Of a stretch of 64,000 nt of DNA, positions 7,817 to 16,297 are shown piece after piece. The DNA lies in NCBI RefSeq assembly GCF_029223255.1, contig NZ_JARHUC010000008.1, positions 124,001 through 188,000 on the forward strand, given 5' to 3'. The DNA comes from Albimonas marina. GTDB taxonomy: Bacteria > Pseudomonadota > Alphaproteobacteria > Rhodobacterales > Rhodobacteraceae. The notes under the pieces are model-generated. The model did not search any database. It saw nothing but the letters and a program-made list of their open reading frames with translations, and was not told where the DNA came from. Position 1 is the first letter of the stretch. Each line of letters starts with the position of its first letter. Position numbers and translations under genes: made by a program.

Positions 7817-8556
7817 TCGGCGGCCTCGGGGGTGGGGGCGGGGGCGCGCGCCGCGGCCTCGCCCGCGCTCTCGCCCTCGATCAGCCCGTCGGCGACGCGG
7901 ATCACGCGGTCGCAGCGGGCGGCCAGTTCAGGCGCGTGGGTGACCATGACCAGCGTCGAGCCGTGGCGATCGCGCAGGCCGAAGAGCAGCTCCATGATCG
8001 CGTCGCCGGTGGCGCCGTCGAGATTGCCGGTGGGCTCGTCGGCCAGCAGGATCTGCGGGCGGGGCGCGGCGGCGCGGGCCAGCGCCACGCGCTGCTGCTC
8101 GCCGCCCGAAAGCTGGGCGGGGTAGTGATCGAGCCGCTTGCCCAGGCCCACGCCCGCCAGCTCCTCCTCCGCCCGCTCGAAGGCGTCGCGGTGGCCGGCG
8201 AGCTCCAGCGGGGTGGCGACGTTCTCCAGCGCGGTCATCGTGGGGATGAGGTGGAAGGACTGGAAGACCACCCCCATATGGTCCCGACGGAAGCGCGCCA
8301 GCGCGTCCTCGTCCATCCGGGTCAGGTCCTGCCCCAGGGCCGCGACCCGCCCGCCCGTGGCCCGTTCCAGCCCGCCCATCAGCATGAGGAGCGACGACTT
8401 GCCCGAGCCCGAAGGCCCGACGATGCCCACCGTCTGCCCCCGCGCGACCGAAAGGTCGACGCCCTTGAGGATCTCCACCCGTCCAGCGCGGGAGGCGAGC
8501 GTGAGCTCCGCCCGGGAAAGCTCGATGACGGGCGGATCCCCGGCGGCCTCGGTCAT
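7813..8556 (-). CDS. ABC transporter ATP-binding protein, YbbA-like
   Basis: A 247-residue ABC ATPase of the LolD/MacB/YbbA class. Walker A is GPSGSGKSS, the Q-loop lies in [20 protein letters not shown], the signature is [14 protein letters not shown], and Walker B runs into DEPTGNLD. It should power the FtsX-type permease encoded immediately downstream, with which it shares an ATGA overlap. The start at 8556 is chosen because GGGGAG precedes it; an upstream in-frame extension would overlap the divergent esterase gene much further. The start codon lies only 28 bases from the divergent tesA start, so both promoters must overlap opposing coding sequence or leader. Confidence 0.92.
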   Translation of the reverse strand: MTEAAGDPPVIELSRAELTLASRAGRVEILKGVDLSVARGQTVGIVGPSGSGKSSLLMLMGGLERATGGRVAALGQDLTRMDEDALARFRRDHMGVVFQSFHLIPTMTALENVATPLELAGHRDAFERAEEELAGVGLGKRLDHYPAQLSGGEQQRVALARAAAPRPQILLADEPTGNLDGATGDAIMELLFGLRDRHGSTLVMVTHAPELAARCDRVIRVADGLIEGESAGEAAARAPAPTPEAAE

Positions 8557-8584
8557 GCGGTTGGCTCCCCTGCTGCGGCGCGTC

Positions 8585-9271
8585 ATGAATTCGGGTCCCT
8601 GCGCATATGGGGCGCGGGGGCGGAGGCTCAAGGCGGCGGCGGCCTCCGTTTTCCTCACGCTCGCGACGGCCGGTTCCGTCGCGGCGGCCGAGACGACGCT
8701 GCTGGCGCTGGGCGACAGCCTGACCCACGGCTACGGGCTGGCGCAGGAGGAGGGGTTCGTCCCCCAGCTCGAGGCCTGGCTGCGGGCGCGCGGTCATGAC
8801 GTGGACGTGATCAACGCCGGCGTCTCGGGGGACACGACGCGCGGGGGCCTGTCGCGGCTCGACTGGTCGCTGACGCCGGAGGTGGACGCGGTGATCGTCG
8901 AGCTGGGGGGCAACGACCTTCTGCGCGGCATCGACCCGGCGTCGAGCAAGGCGAACCTCGACGCGATCCTGGCGGCGCTGGACGAGAAGGGCCTGCCGGC
9001 GCTGCTGGCGGGCCTGCCCGCGCCGCGCAACTACGGCGAGGACTGGCGGCAGGCCTTCGACGGCATGTACCCCGAGCTGGCCGAGACCCACGGCGCCCTG
9101 CTCTACCCCAACTTCCTGGCCGGGATCGGCGGGCTCGACGACCGCGAGGCGGCCCGCGGCCTGATGCAGGCCGACGGCATCCACCCCAACGCCGAGGGCG
9201 TGAAGAAGGTGGTCGAGGACATCGGCCCGATGGTCGAGGAGCTGATCGCGCGGGCGAAGACGCAGGACTGA
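8585..9271 (+). CDS. tesA: Periplasmic SGNH/GDSL esterase (TesA / arylesterase type)
   Basis: A 228-residue secreted SGNH hydrolase. The signal peptide runs to about residue 35 (basic GRRLK, then a hydrophobic stretch ending AAA). Catalytic blocks are all visible: GDSLTHGYG with Ser45, Gly in [12 protein letters not shown] with Asn110, and DGIHPN with Asp197 and His200. It should hydrolyse acyl esters or lysophospholipids in the periplasm, like E. coli TesA. The ATG at 8585 gives the most compact signal peptide; another in-frame ATG at 8555 would overlap the divergent ybbA start codon. It is divergent from the YbbA/YbbP-like transporter, the usual arrangement of this cluster. Confidence 0.9.
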   Translation: MNSGPCAYGARGRRLKAAAASVFLTLATAGSVAAAETTLLALGDSLTHGYGLAQEEGFVPQLEAWLRARGHDVDVINAGVSGDTTRGGLSRLDWSLTPEVDAVIVELGGNDLLRGIDPASSKANLDAILAALDEKGLPALLAGLPAPRNYGEDWRQAFDGMYPELAETHGALLYPNFLAGIGGLDDREAARGLMQADGIHPNAEGVKKVVEDIGPMVEELIARAKTQD

Positions 9272-9307
9272 GCCGCCGGGCCCGGCCCCCGCCCCGACCC
9301 CGGTCTC

Positions 9308-9479
9308 GGAGGCGCCGCGTCGGCCGTCCCGCGGGCGGCGATGGCCCGCCCGCGGCGCGCACCGGCCTCGGCGCCGGGGGCGACCGCCGCCCGGGGCGGC
9401 CGTGGCGACGGGAGACCCCGCCGGGACGCGCCGCGGGCGGAGGGCCCGCCGCGGGCGCCCCGGTCGACGCGGCGCCCGG
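9308..9479. repeat. Intergenic element bounded by inverted repeats (copy B)
   Basis: The left end begins GGAGGCGCCGCGTCGG (9308) and the right end (about 9463-9479) carries a degenerate inverted copy. The first 25 bases match copy A (4113-4137) perfectly in reverse orientation, and an internal CCCGCCCGCGGCGC block is also shared. It sits between the convergent tesA and glyS genes. Confidence 0.55.
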
Positions 9480-9497
9480 TTGCGGCCGGGCGGCGCC

Positions 9498-11597
9498 TCA
9501 GCCCTCCAGCGCGCCGAAGGCCGCCACGCGCAGCATCACCGTGCGGATGCGGTTCAGCAGGCACAGGCGGTTGCGGCGGATGATGGCGTTGTCGGAGTTC
9601 ACCACCACGTCCTCGAAGAACGCGTCGATGGGCGCGCGCAGGCCCGCCAGCGCGGTCATGGCGGCGGAGAAGTCCTCGGCCCCGAGCGCCTTGCCGATGG
9701 CGGGGTCGGCGCCGTCGAGCGCGGCGAAGAGCGCCTTCTCGGCGTCCGCCTCGGCGAACTGGACGTCGGGGTCGAGGGAATACTCGATCCCGTCCTTCTT
9801 CTCCTCGGCCTCGAGGATGTTCACAGCGCGGCGGTAGCCGGCCAGCAGGTTGGCGCCGTCCTCGGAGTCCACGAAGGCCTGCAGCGCCTTCACCCGCGCC
9901 ACCAGCATCACCAGGTCGTCCTGTCCGCCGAGGCGGAAGCAGGCCTCGATCACGTCGTGGCGCACGCCCTCGGCGCGCAGGTGCACCTTCAGGCGGTCGG
10001 CGAGGAAGCCCAGCAGGTCGGGGACCAGCAGCTCCATCGGCCCGGCGTGGTCGGCCGCATCCACGTGGTTGGCCTTGGCGCCCTCGGCGATCGGCCGGGT
10101 CAGGGCGAGACGCAACCCGTTCTCCAGCACGATGCGGATGACGCCCAACGCGGCGCGGCGCAGGGCGAACGGGTCCTTGGAGCCGGTGGGCTTCTCGTCG
10201 ATGGCCCAGAAGCCGGTCAGCATGTCGATCTTGTCGGCCAGCGCCACGGCGACCGAGACCGGCTCGGTCGGCACGGCGTCGGACGGGCCCAGCGGCGCGT
10301 AGTGGGCGCCGCAGGCGGCGGCGACGGGCTCGGGCAGGCCGGCGGCGCGGGCGTAGTAGGTTCCCATCACGCCCTGCAGCTCGGGGAACTCGTAGACCAT
10401 CTCCGAGGCGAGGTCGGCCTTGGCGACCGTCGCCGCCTGCTCGGCGAGCGCGGGATCGGCGCCGACGGCGGGAGCGATCTCGCGCGCCAGCCGGGCGATG
10501 CGCGCGATGCGCTCGGCCTGCGAGCCGAGCTTGTTGTGGAAGGTGACGTTGGCGAGCGGCGCCGCCATCGCCTCCAAGCCCCCGGCTTTGACCTTGCGCA
10601 GGTCGTTCTCCCAGAAGAACAGCGCGTCCGAGAGGCGCGCGGCCAGCACCCGGCCGTTGCCGGCCAGGATCGTGGCGCCGTCGTCGGCGGTCTCGCGGTT
10701 CGCCACCGTCACGAATTTCTCGATGCGCCCCGTGGCCGGATTGCGGACCGAGAAGAACTTCTGGTGCTCCTTCATCGAGGTCTGCAGGACCTCCGGCGGC
10801 AGATCGAGGAATGTCTCGCCGATGGGGCCCATCAGGACCACGGGCCACTCGACCAGGCCCGCGACCTCGGCCAGCAGGCCCTTGTCCTCGACGATCTCGA
10901 GGCCCTGCGCGAAGGCCATCTGGGCGGCGTCGTGCTGGATCTTCTCGGCCCGCTCGGCGGGGTCGAGCACCACCTTCGCCGCCGCCAGCTTCGCCTGGTA
11001 GTCCTCGAACGAGGTCACGGCGAAGGACCCGGGCGCCATGAAGCGGTGGCCCTGGGTGCGATCGCCGGTCTTCACGCCCTCGATCTCGACGGGGACGACC
11101 GAGGCGCCGCTCTCGTCATGGATGATGGCGAGGATCGAGTGCAGCGGGCGCACCCAGCGCAGGGCGCCGGCGCCCCAGCGCATGGACTTGGGCCAGGGGA
11201 AGTTGCGGATCGCGGACTCGAGGGCCTCGGCGATGACCTCCGCGGCCTCGCGGCCCGGCTTCTCGATCACCGCGAAGAGGACGTCGCCCTTCTTGTCGGC
11301 GCGCACCTCTAGCTGGTCGCGGGTCAGGCCGGTGGAGCGCAGGAACCCCTCCAGCGCCTTCTCGGGGGCGTCGGCGCGCGGCCCCTTGCGCTCCTCCTTG
11401 GTGGCTTTCGTCGCCTTGGGGAAGTCGTGCACCGCCAGCGTCAGGCGGCGGGGCGTCGCGAAGGCGGCGGCGGCGGCGTAGGTCAGGCCCGCCTCGACCA
11501 TCGCGTCGGTGACCAGGCGGCGAAGGTCCTCGGCGGCCTTGGCCTGCATCCGCGCGGGGATCTCCTCGGAGAAGAGTTCGATCAGGAGGTCGGGCAT
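9498..11597 (-). CDS. glyS: Glycyl-tRNA synthetase beta subunit
   Basis: A 699-residue beta subunit of the bacterial alpha2beta2 glycyl-tRNA synthetase, which recognises tRNA-Gly and supports aminoacylation by the alpha subunit. The N-terminus [18 protein letters not shown] is diagnostic, and the KEHQKFFSV and WPKSMRW segments are conserved. Length is normal. It is the last gene of the glyQ operon, starting 12 bases after the transporter gene. An unusual point is that a GltS-type transporter lies between the DUF6446 gene and glyS. No clear terminator is seen after the stop apart from the inverted-repeat element at 9308-9479. Confidence 0.97.
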   Translation of the reverse strand: MPDLLIELFSEEIPARMQAKAAEDLRRLVTDAMVEAGLTYAAAAAFATPRRLTLAVHDFPKATKATKEERKGPRADAPEKALEGFLRSTGLTRDQLEVRADKKGDVLFAVIEKPGREAAEVIAEALESAIRNFPWPKSMRWGAGALRWVRPLHSILAIIHDESGASVVPVEIEGVKTGDRTQGHRFMAPGSFAVTSFEDYQAKLAAAKVVLDPAERAEKIQHDAAQMAFAQGLEIVEDKGLLAEVAGLVEWPVVLMGPIGETFLDLPPEVLQTSMKEHQKFFSVRNPATGRIEKFVTVANRETADDGATILAGNGRVLAARLSDALFFWENDLRKVKAGGLEAMAAPLANVTFHNKLGSQAERIARIARLAREIAPAVGADPALAEQAATVAKADLASEMVYEFPELQGVMGTYYARAAGLPEPVAAACGAHYAPLGPSDAVPTEPVSVAVALADKIDMLTGFWAIDEKPTGSKDPFALRRAALGVIRIVLENGLRLALTRPIAEGAKANHVDAADHAGPMELLVPDLLGFLADRLKVHLRAEGVRHDVIEACFRLGGQDDLVMLVARVKALQAFVDSEDGANLLAGYRRAVNILEAEEKKDGIEYSLDPDVQFAEADAEKALFAALDGADPAIGKALGAEDFSAAMTALAGLRAPIDAFFEDVVVNSDNAIIRRNRLCLLNRIRTVMLRVAAFGALEG

Positions 11598-11609
11598 CGG
11601 GGCGGGATC

Positions 11610-12833
11610 CTAGAGGCTCAGGAAAAGGCGGATCGCGGCGGCGTTGGCCAGGTCCACGAAGAAGGCGGAGACCAGCGGCAGGATCACGAAGGCGGTGGGC
11701 GAGGGCCCGTAGCGCTTGGCGACCGCGGTCATGTTGGCGATGGCGGTGGGGGTGGCCCCCAGGGAGAAGCCGGCGAACCCGGCGGAGAGCACGGCGGCGC
11801 GATAGGCCGACCCCATGGCCGGGAACACCGCCCACAGGATGAAGGCCACCGCGGCCGCGACCTGCACCAGGAGGGCGGCGAGCATCATCCAGCCCATTTC
11901 CGCCAGCGTCCAGAGCTGCAGGCTCATCAGCGACATCGCGAGGAACACCGACAGCGAGAAATCCGAGATCACGTTCAGCGCCGGCGTGCGGCTGACCTGC
12001 GCATCGCTCGGCGCCAGCGCCGACCACAGGTTGCCCACCACGATGCCCATCAGCAGGCAGGGCACGAACAGCGGCAGCTTGAAGCCGGCCGCCTCGATCG
12101 CCTCGGCCGCGACGTAGCCCAGCGCGACCGAGACGTTCAGCGCCAGCAGCGCCCGCATCAGGCCGCGCAGGGTGATCCGCTCGAACACCTCCTCGTCATA
12201 GGAGACGCCGACGGCGAGATCCTCGGCCGGGCGGGAGGGCATCAGGTTGCGCCCCTCGATCAGGAAGCGCGCCACCGGGCCGCCGACGAGCGCCGCGGCG
12301 ACGAGGCCGAGCGTCGCCATCGCCACCCCCAGCTCCGCCGCGCCGGCGGCGCCGGTGGCCTCGGCCACCTCGGGCGCCCAGGCGATGGCGGTGCCGTGCC
12401 CGCCGATCAGCGCGGCCGAGCCCATCAGCACGCCCATCCCCGCCGGCGCCCCGAAGGCGAGCGCCACGGCGACGCCCAGCACGTCCTGGAGGGCGATGTA
12501 GGCCACCGTCAGCGCCAGCAGGATAGCGAGCGGCCGCCCCCCCTCGACCAGGTCGGCGAGGCGCGCGTTCAGGCCGATGCCGGCGAAGAACAGCACCATC
12601 AGGGAATCCCGCGTCTCCATCTCGAAGGCGATCTCGGTCCCCAGCCCCTCCCGCGCCGCGAGCAGGACGAGGGAGGCGAGCAGCCCCCCGGTCACCGCCT
12701 CGGGGATGTTCCAGTCGCGCAGCAGGCGGACCCGGCGCGTCAGGTCCGCGCCGACCAGCCAGGTCACCAGCCCCATGGTCAGGGCCAGGTGATCGGGCGC
12801 CCGGTGCACATGCAGGACGAGGTCGGGCGCCAT
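11610..12833 (-). CDS. gltS: GltS-family sodium/glutamate symporter
   Basis: A 407-residue inner-membrane transporter with about ten to twelve hydrophobic segments arranged in two halves. The paired re-entrant motifs of the ESS/GltS family are present: GGHGTAIAWAP in the first half and GFSLGATPTAIANM in the second. It should import glutamate with Na+. The ATG at 12833 lies two bases after the upstream DUF6446 stop, so translation is probably coupled; the long upstream extension of this frame reads through that gene and is not used. Placement inside a glycyl-tRNA synthetase operon is odd, and a link to glycine/glutamate supply is only speculation. Confidence 0.9.
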   Translation of the reverse strand: MAPDLVLHVHRAPDHLALTMGLVTWLVGADLTRRVRLLRDWNIPEAVTGGLLASLVLLAAREGLGTEIAFEMETRDSLMVLFFAGIGLNARLADLVEGGRPLAILLALTVAYIALQDVLGVAVALAFGAPAGMGVLMGSAALIGGHGTAIAWAPEVAEATGAAGAAELGVAMATLGLVAAALVGGPVARFLIEGRNLMPSRPAEDLAVGVSYDEEVFERITLRGLMRALLALNVSVALGYVAAEAIEAAGFKLPLFVPCLLMGIVVGNLWSALAPSDAQVSRTPALNVISDFSLSVFLAMSLMSLQLWTLAEMGWMMLAALLVQVAAAVAFILWAVFPAMGSAYRAAVLSAGFAGFSLGATPTAIANMTAVAKRYGPSPTAFVILPLVSAFFVDLANAAAIRLFLSL

Positions 12834-12835
12834 GC

Positions 12836-13336
12836 TCAGCCCTCGGGCGGGGCGTCGCAGCCCTCGGGCAGCGGGTCGCCGTCGAACTTGGACTGGCCGC
12901 AGCGGTTCAGCTGGCGCCACATCCAGCCGCGGCGGGTCTGCGGATCGTAGGCGACGAAGCGGTCGAAGCCCCAGGGAGCGTTGCGCGCGGCGAGCACCGG
13001 CACGAAGCGGCCGTCGGCGAGCCCCTCCGCGATCTCGGGCGCGTCGAAGCAGTCGAACCAGTCGGGCGCGACCAGCGGGGTGGCGGCCTCGGCGTCGCCG
13101 CCGGGCGCGCCGGCGGGCAGCTCGCCGGTCACGCGGAAGCAGGCGCGCAGCTTCAGGGGCGAGGTGCCCGCGTCGATGCCCCGCCAGTCCTCGACCGGGA
13201 CCGCGACGCCCGCGATCTCGACCTCGGTCACGCCCTCGACCGCGTCGTAGTAGGCGCGGGTCTGGAACCACCACAGGGCGGCGCCGAAGACGGCGGCGAA
13301 GATCAGCAGGCCGATGGCCAGAACGCGACCGGACAT
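12836..13336 (-). CDS. DUF6446 family membrane-anchored protein
   Basis: A 166-residue protein with one N-terminal hydrophobic helix (about residues 5-25, signal anchor) and a soluble, probably periplasmic domain with four cysteines (RACFRV, WFDCFD, LNRCGQ, EGCDAP), which could form two disulfides. This family is found almost only between glyQ and glyS in Rhodobacterales; its function is unknown. It starts 66 bases after glyQ and ends two bases before the transporter start, so it is part of the operon. Confidence 0.8.
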   Translation of the reverse strand: MSGRVLAIGLLIFAAVFGAALWWFQTRAYYDAVEGVTEVEIAGVAVPVEDWRGIDAGTSPLKLRACFRVTGELPAGAPGGDAEAATPLVAPDWFDCFDAPEIAEGLADGRFVPVLAARNAPWGFDRFVAYDPQTRRGWMWRQLNRCGQSKFDGDPLPEGCDAPPEG

Positions 13337-13402
13337 TCCTATCTCCCTCTCAGCCGGCGCGGCGGGAGGCGGTCGGCGCCCCGCGCGCCGGCGCGCGGCC
13401 GG

Positions 13403-14350
13403 TCAGGCCGCGGCGTTCGCCCCGTCGCCCGCGCCCGCGGCCTCGGTGGTCACGAAGGCGTCGGCGCAGGCCTTGGCCAGCGCCCGGACCCGGCCGATGT
13501 AGGCCTGCCGTTCGGTCGGCGAGATCACGCCCCGCGCGTCGAGCAGGTTGAAGATGTGGCTCGCCTTGATGCACTGGTCGTAGGCGGGGTGGGCCATGGT
13601 GATCTCGCGCCCCGTCTTCGGATCGGTCGCCGGATGCGCGAGGATCGCCGCGCACTCGGCCTCGGCCTCCTCGAAGTGGCGCAGCAGCACCGCGGTGTCG
13701 GCCACGTCGAAGTTGAAGCGGGAATATTCCCGCTCGGTCTGGCGGAAGATGTCGCCGTAGCTCAGCGGGATCGGCGCCTGCGGGTCGTTGAAGGGCATGT
13801 CCATCACGTGGTCGATGCCCAGCACGTACATCGCCAGCCGCTCGAGCCCGTAGGTCAGCTCGCCCGAGACGGGGCGGCAGTCATGCCCACCGACCTGCTG
13901 GAAATAGGTGAACTGGCTCACCTCCATCCCGTCGCACCAGACCTCCCACCCCAGGCCCCAGGCGCCCAGCGTCGGGCTCTCCCAGTCGTCCTCGACGAAG
14001 CGGATGTCGTGCAGCGCCATGTCGATGCCGATCGCCTCGAGGCTGCCGAGGTAGAGGTCCTGCAGGTCCGGGGGGCTGGGTTTGATCAGCACCTGGAACT
14101 GGTAATAATGCTGCAGCCGGTTGGGGTTGTCGCCATAGCGCCCGTCCGTCGGGCGGCGCGAGGGCTGCACGTAGGCCGCCGCCCACGCCTTGCCGCCCAG
14201 GGAGCGCAGCGTCGTCGCCGGGTGGAAGGTGCCCGCGCCGACCTCCATGTCGTAGGGCTGCAGCACGGCGCAGCCGCGCGAGGCCCAGTAGGTCTGCAGC
14301 CGCAGGATGATCTCCTGGAAGGAGCGGGGCTTGCCGGGCGCCTCGGACAT
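13403..14350 (-). CDS. glyQ: Glycyl-tRNA synthetase alpha subunit
   Basis: A 315-residue class II catalytic alpha subunit that forms glycyl-adenylate and charges tRNA-Gly with GlyS. Conserved segments include [17 protein letters not shown] at the N-terminus, [23 protein letters not shown] and the [12 protein letters not shown] motif. The ATG at 14350 is preferred to the one at 14362 because GGGAAGA lies directly before it. It is the first gene of an operon that continues with DUF6446, gltS and glyS. The upstream gap of about 180 bases holds no recognised leader element. Confidence 0.97.
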   Translation of the reverse strand: MSEAPGKPRSFQEIILRLQTYWASRGCAVLQPYDMEVGAGTFHPATTLRSLGGKAWAAAYVQPSRRPTDGRYGDNPNRLQHYYQFQVLIKPSPPDLQDLYLGSLEAIGIDMALHDIRFVEDDWESPTLGAWGLGWEVWCDGMEVSQFTYFQQVGGHDCRPVSGELTYGLERLAMYVLGIDHVMDMPFNDPQAPIPLSYGDIFRQTEREYSRFNFDVADTAVLLRHFEEAEAECAAILAHPATDPKTGREITMAHPAYDQCIKASHIFNLLDARGVISPTERQAYIGRVRALAKACADAFVTTEAAGAGDGANAAA

Positions 14351-14532
14351 CGGTCTTCCCATCCGTCTCCGCCGCGGGCCGGTCCCGCCGCGCGGGGCGA
14401 CCGATAGCGGGGGGCGGAGGCGAGGTCAACGCGGTCGGCGCCCGCGCCCGTCGGCGCCTCCGCGCACTGAAGGCGACCCGACCCGGGGGCCGGACCGCCC
14501 CGTGCGGAGCGGCCCGGCGCGGCGCGGCGGCG

Positions 14533-14988
14533 TCAGGCCTCGCCGACGACCTCGATCAGGCGCGCCTCGAGCTTGTCGAGCGGCTCTTTCGTGAGGTCCT
14601 TGGCGACCTCGCTCTGCACCTTGCTCGCCACCTCCTTGTGGACGGCCTTGCGAAGGCGGCCCAGGGTCTGCGGCTCGGCCACCAGGTGGATGCGCGTGAA
14701 GTCGCCGCGATGGGCGCGGGCGTAGAGCCGCTCTGCCAGGTCGTCGGCGAAGCGCGCCTTCTCCAGCTCGTGCCAGTCCGTCTCCTGCAGGGCCGAGCGC
14801 TGGCCGACGCCCGTGTCGGGCATCCGCCCCGGCCGGTCCGCGCCCTGCGCGGAGTCGGCGGGGTTCTCCTGCTCGGTCTTGCGCCGGACCACGAGATGGG
14901 GATGCACCTCGTCGCCCACGTTCTCGAGGAACAGGGCCTTGCCGGCGTCGGTCACCAGCACCCAGTCGCCTTCCTTGATCTGCGCCAT
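14533..14988 (-). CDS. Host attachment family protein (baeRF family 12-like)
   Basis: A 151-residue protein of the family named host attachment protein after Agrobacterium, related to bacterial eRF1-like (baeRF) domains. Typical features are the N-terminal WVLVTDAGKALFLEN, the central ETDWHELEKARFADDLAERLY and the LVAEPQTLGRLR segment near residue 105. The catalytic or binding role is not known. The ATG follows the stop of a small partner gene by two bases, so the two are probably co-translated. Confidence 0.85.
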   Translation of the reverse strand: MAQIKEGDWVLVTDAGKALFLENVGDEVHPHLVVRRKTEQENPADSAQGADRPGRMPDTGVGQRSALQETDWHELEKARFADDLAERLYARAHRGDFTRIHLVAEPQTLGRLRKAVHKEVASKVQSEVAKDLTKEPLDKLEARLIEVVGEA

Positions 14989-14990
14989 GG

Positions 14991-15200
14991 TCAGTCCTTT
15001 CGATCGTCTTCGGGCGTGTCCGAGCCGCGCACCCGCGTCGCCCCGGCGGGTCGCTCGAAAGCGCGCTTGAGGTGGTCGCGCGCGCCGATCTCCCGGGCCA
15101 GGTCCCCGCCCGCGGCGCCGCCCTGGGTGGGATCGCCGTCCTCGCCCAGGATGCGGTCGGTGTCGCGTCCGCCGTGCTTGGATCGATGCCGTTCGGCCAT
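14991..15200 (-). CDS. Small conserved hypothetical protein
   Basis: A 69-residue hydrophilic, charged protein with no cysteines or membrane segment (MAERHRSKHGGRDTDRILGE at the start, a central GGAAGGDLAREIGARDHLKRA, and ERPAGATRV near the end). Similar short proteins recur in Rhodobacterales; the function is unknown. The ATG at 15200 is chosen over one twelve codons upstream because a strong AAGGAGG sits just before it. It ends two bases before the host attachment gene. Confidence 0.7.
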   Translation of the reverse strand: MAERHRSKHGGRDTDRILGEDGDPTQGGAAGGDLAREIGARDHLKRAFERPAGATRVRGSDTPEDDRKD

Positions 15201-15294
15201 GAGCTCCCTCCTTGCCGTGGTGGTGACAGGGGACATGGGAGCCCGTCTTGGCGACTTCGTGTCGATCCGGCGCCGACCCCGCGCCCCCCCCGGC

Positions 15295-15323
15295 TTGCCC
15301 GCCGCGCCGCGAGACGCTATCGG
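15295..15323 (+). promoter_or_regulatory. Weak candidate promoter for tRNA-Thr
   Basis: TTGCCC (15295-15300) and TATCGG (15318-15323) are 17 bases apart, and the -10 hexamer ends 14 bases before the tRNA. The -10 match is weak. Confidence 0.3.
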
Positions 15324-15337
15324 GACGGGAGCGGCAG

Positions 15338-15413
15338 GCCGGTCTAGCTCAGCTGGTAGAGCACCTGATTTGTAATCAGGGGGTCGGGGGTTCGAGCCCC
15401 TCGACCGGCACCA
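15338..15413 (+). tRNA. tRNA-Thr (anticodon UGU)
   Basis: A 76-base cloverleaf. The acceptor stem GCCGGTC (15338-15344) pairs with GACCGGC (15403-15409), with discriminator A and an encoded CCA. The anticodon stem CCTGA/TCAGG closes a TTTGTAA loop with anticodon TGT (15371-15373), reading ACA threonine codons. The T arm has GGTTCGAGCC. Its 3' half (15367-15409) is duplicated exactly at 25447-25489, so the gene is the integration target of the island that follows. Confidence 0.97.
15367..15409 (+). repeat. Left attachment-site core (attL) within tRNA-Thr
   Basis: Forty-three bases from the anticodon loop to the end of the acceptor stem are identical to 25447-25489 in the same orientation. The tRNA on this side is intact, as expected when the element restores the gene on integration. 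Confidence 0.9.
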
Positions 15414-15460
15414 TTGATTTCAATAGTTTATACGGCCCCAACGCTCAATGCGCCCGAGCC

Positions 15461-15480
15461 GTCCAACACCTGTCCAACAC
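15461..15480 (+). repeat. Left arm-type tandem repeat of the island
   Basis: GTCCAACACCTGTCCAACAC: two GTCCAACAC units with an 11-bp period. The identical 20 bases occur at 25309-25328, just inside the other end of the island. This is a likely binding site for the integrase N-terminal domain. The gap 15414-15505 holds nothing else recognisable. Confidence 0.75.
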
Positions 15481-15505
15481 CAGAGGGCATTCCATGGCCG
15501 GCAGC

Positions 15506-16297
15506 CTATCTCGGCCAAGCCATGCCCAGCCACAACGACCCTGCGAAAATCGGATCGCGTCGGCTTCGTGCGGCGAAGTCCGGCAGCGCCAGATTCAGCA
15601 ACGGCGCTTCATCGGCGCTTTCGTCGTCAAAGCCCTCGGGCATGCCCGCCAGCGCACCGGCCAGATGCATCGCGACGTCCGCATATTCCGTCAGAATCCA
15701 GTCGTTCCGGATCGCAAGCCCGGTGAGGGCGTTTCCCAAAGCCAGCCGATCTTGCTCAGCGGCCGCCCCACTCAGCCAATCCAATAGAAGCGCCTTCTTC
15801 CGCTCGCGATCCATCCGCATCGCCAACAGGAGGCAGATCCCCGGTTCATTTGCCATATGCGCCGCCCTGAAGTTCTCCCGCATCCGCTGGACGAACCCGC
15901 TCGCCTCGGGATCAACCTTTCGGATCGCGAGTCCAAGCGGCGCATACAGATGCGTCCGGATATCGCTCGTGCCGTGCGACAGGTTCGCGAGCGTGGTTTG
16001 CAGCGGCCAAGTCTCGCTGGTCAGGTTGCAGAGCGCGACGTCGAGATACGGAAGCCGGAACCATTCATGCGTGGAGAAGGAGCGTGAGGCGTGCAGCCGC
16101 CGCAGCGTGTCCGCCAGCAGCCGCGTCGTCTTCGCGCTGATCGCCTCCGTGGCGTAGGTCGCGAGAAAGGCGAGCGCGCCGGCGCGAAAGTCCTGCACCT
16201 CGGGAACCGGCTGGCGGTCGAGTCCGGTCACGAACCGCTTCAACTCGCTGCGGAAGAGGCGGTCCAGCCGGTTCGCCCCTCCCTGCCCGCGGTTCAT
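15506..16297 (-). CDS. Unknown protein coupled to the MmeI-type gene
   Basis: A 263-residue protein I do not recognise. It is largely helical by appearance, with no signal peptide, transmembrane segment or familiar catalytic motif. Recurrent Leu/Ala-rich stretches (FLATYATEAISAKTTRLLAD, and ALGNALTGLAIRNDWILTEY) could form an alpha-solenoid. Its ATG overlaps the stop of the MmeI-type gene by four bases (ATGA), so the two are translationally coupled and likely act together, for example as an accessory or regulatory subunit of the restriction system. It is the last gene of the island before attL. Confidence 0.6.
   Translation of the reverse strand: MNRGQGGANRLDRLFRSELKRFVTGLDRQPVPEVQDFRAGALAFLATYATEAISAKTTRLLADTLRRLHASRSFSTHEWFRLPYLDVALCNLTSETWPLQTTLANLSHGTSDIRTHLYAPLGLAIRKVDPEASGFVQRMRENFRAAHMANEPGICLLLAMRMDRERKKALLLDWLSGAAAEQDRLALGNALTGLAIRNDWILTEYADVAMHLAGALAGMPEGFDDESADEAPLLNLALPDFAARSRRDPIFAGSLWLGMAWPR

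Noticed and set aside
5756-8125. A 789-codon rightward frame opposite the YbbP-like permease
   Set aside because: His/Arg/Gln-rich shadow; the minus strand has a clear FtsX permease.
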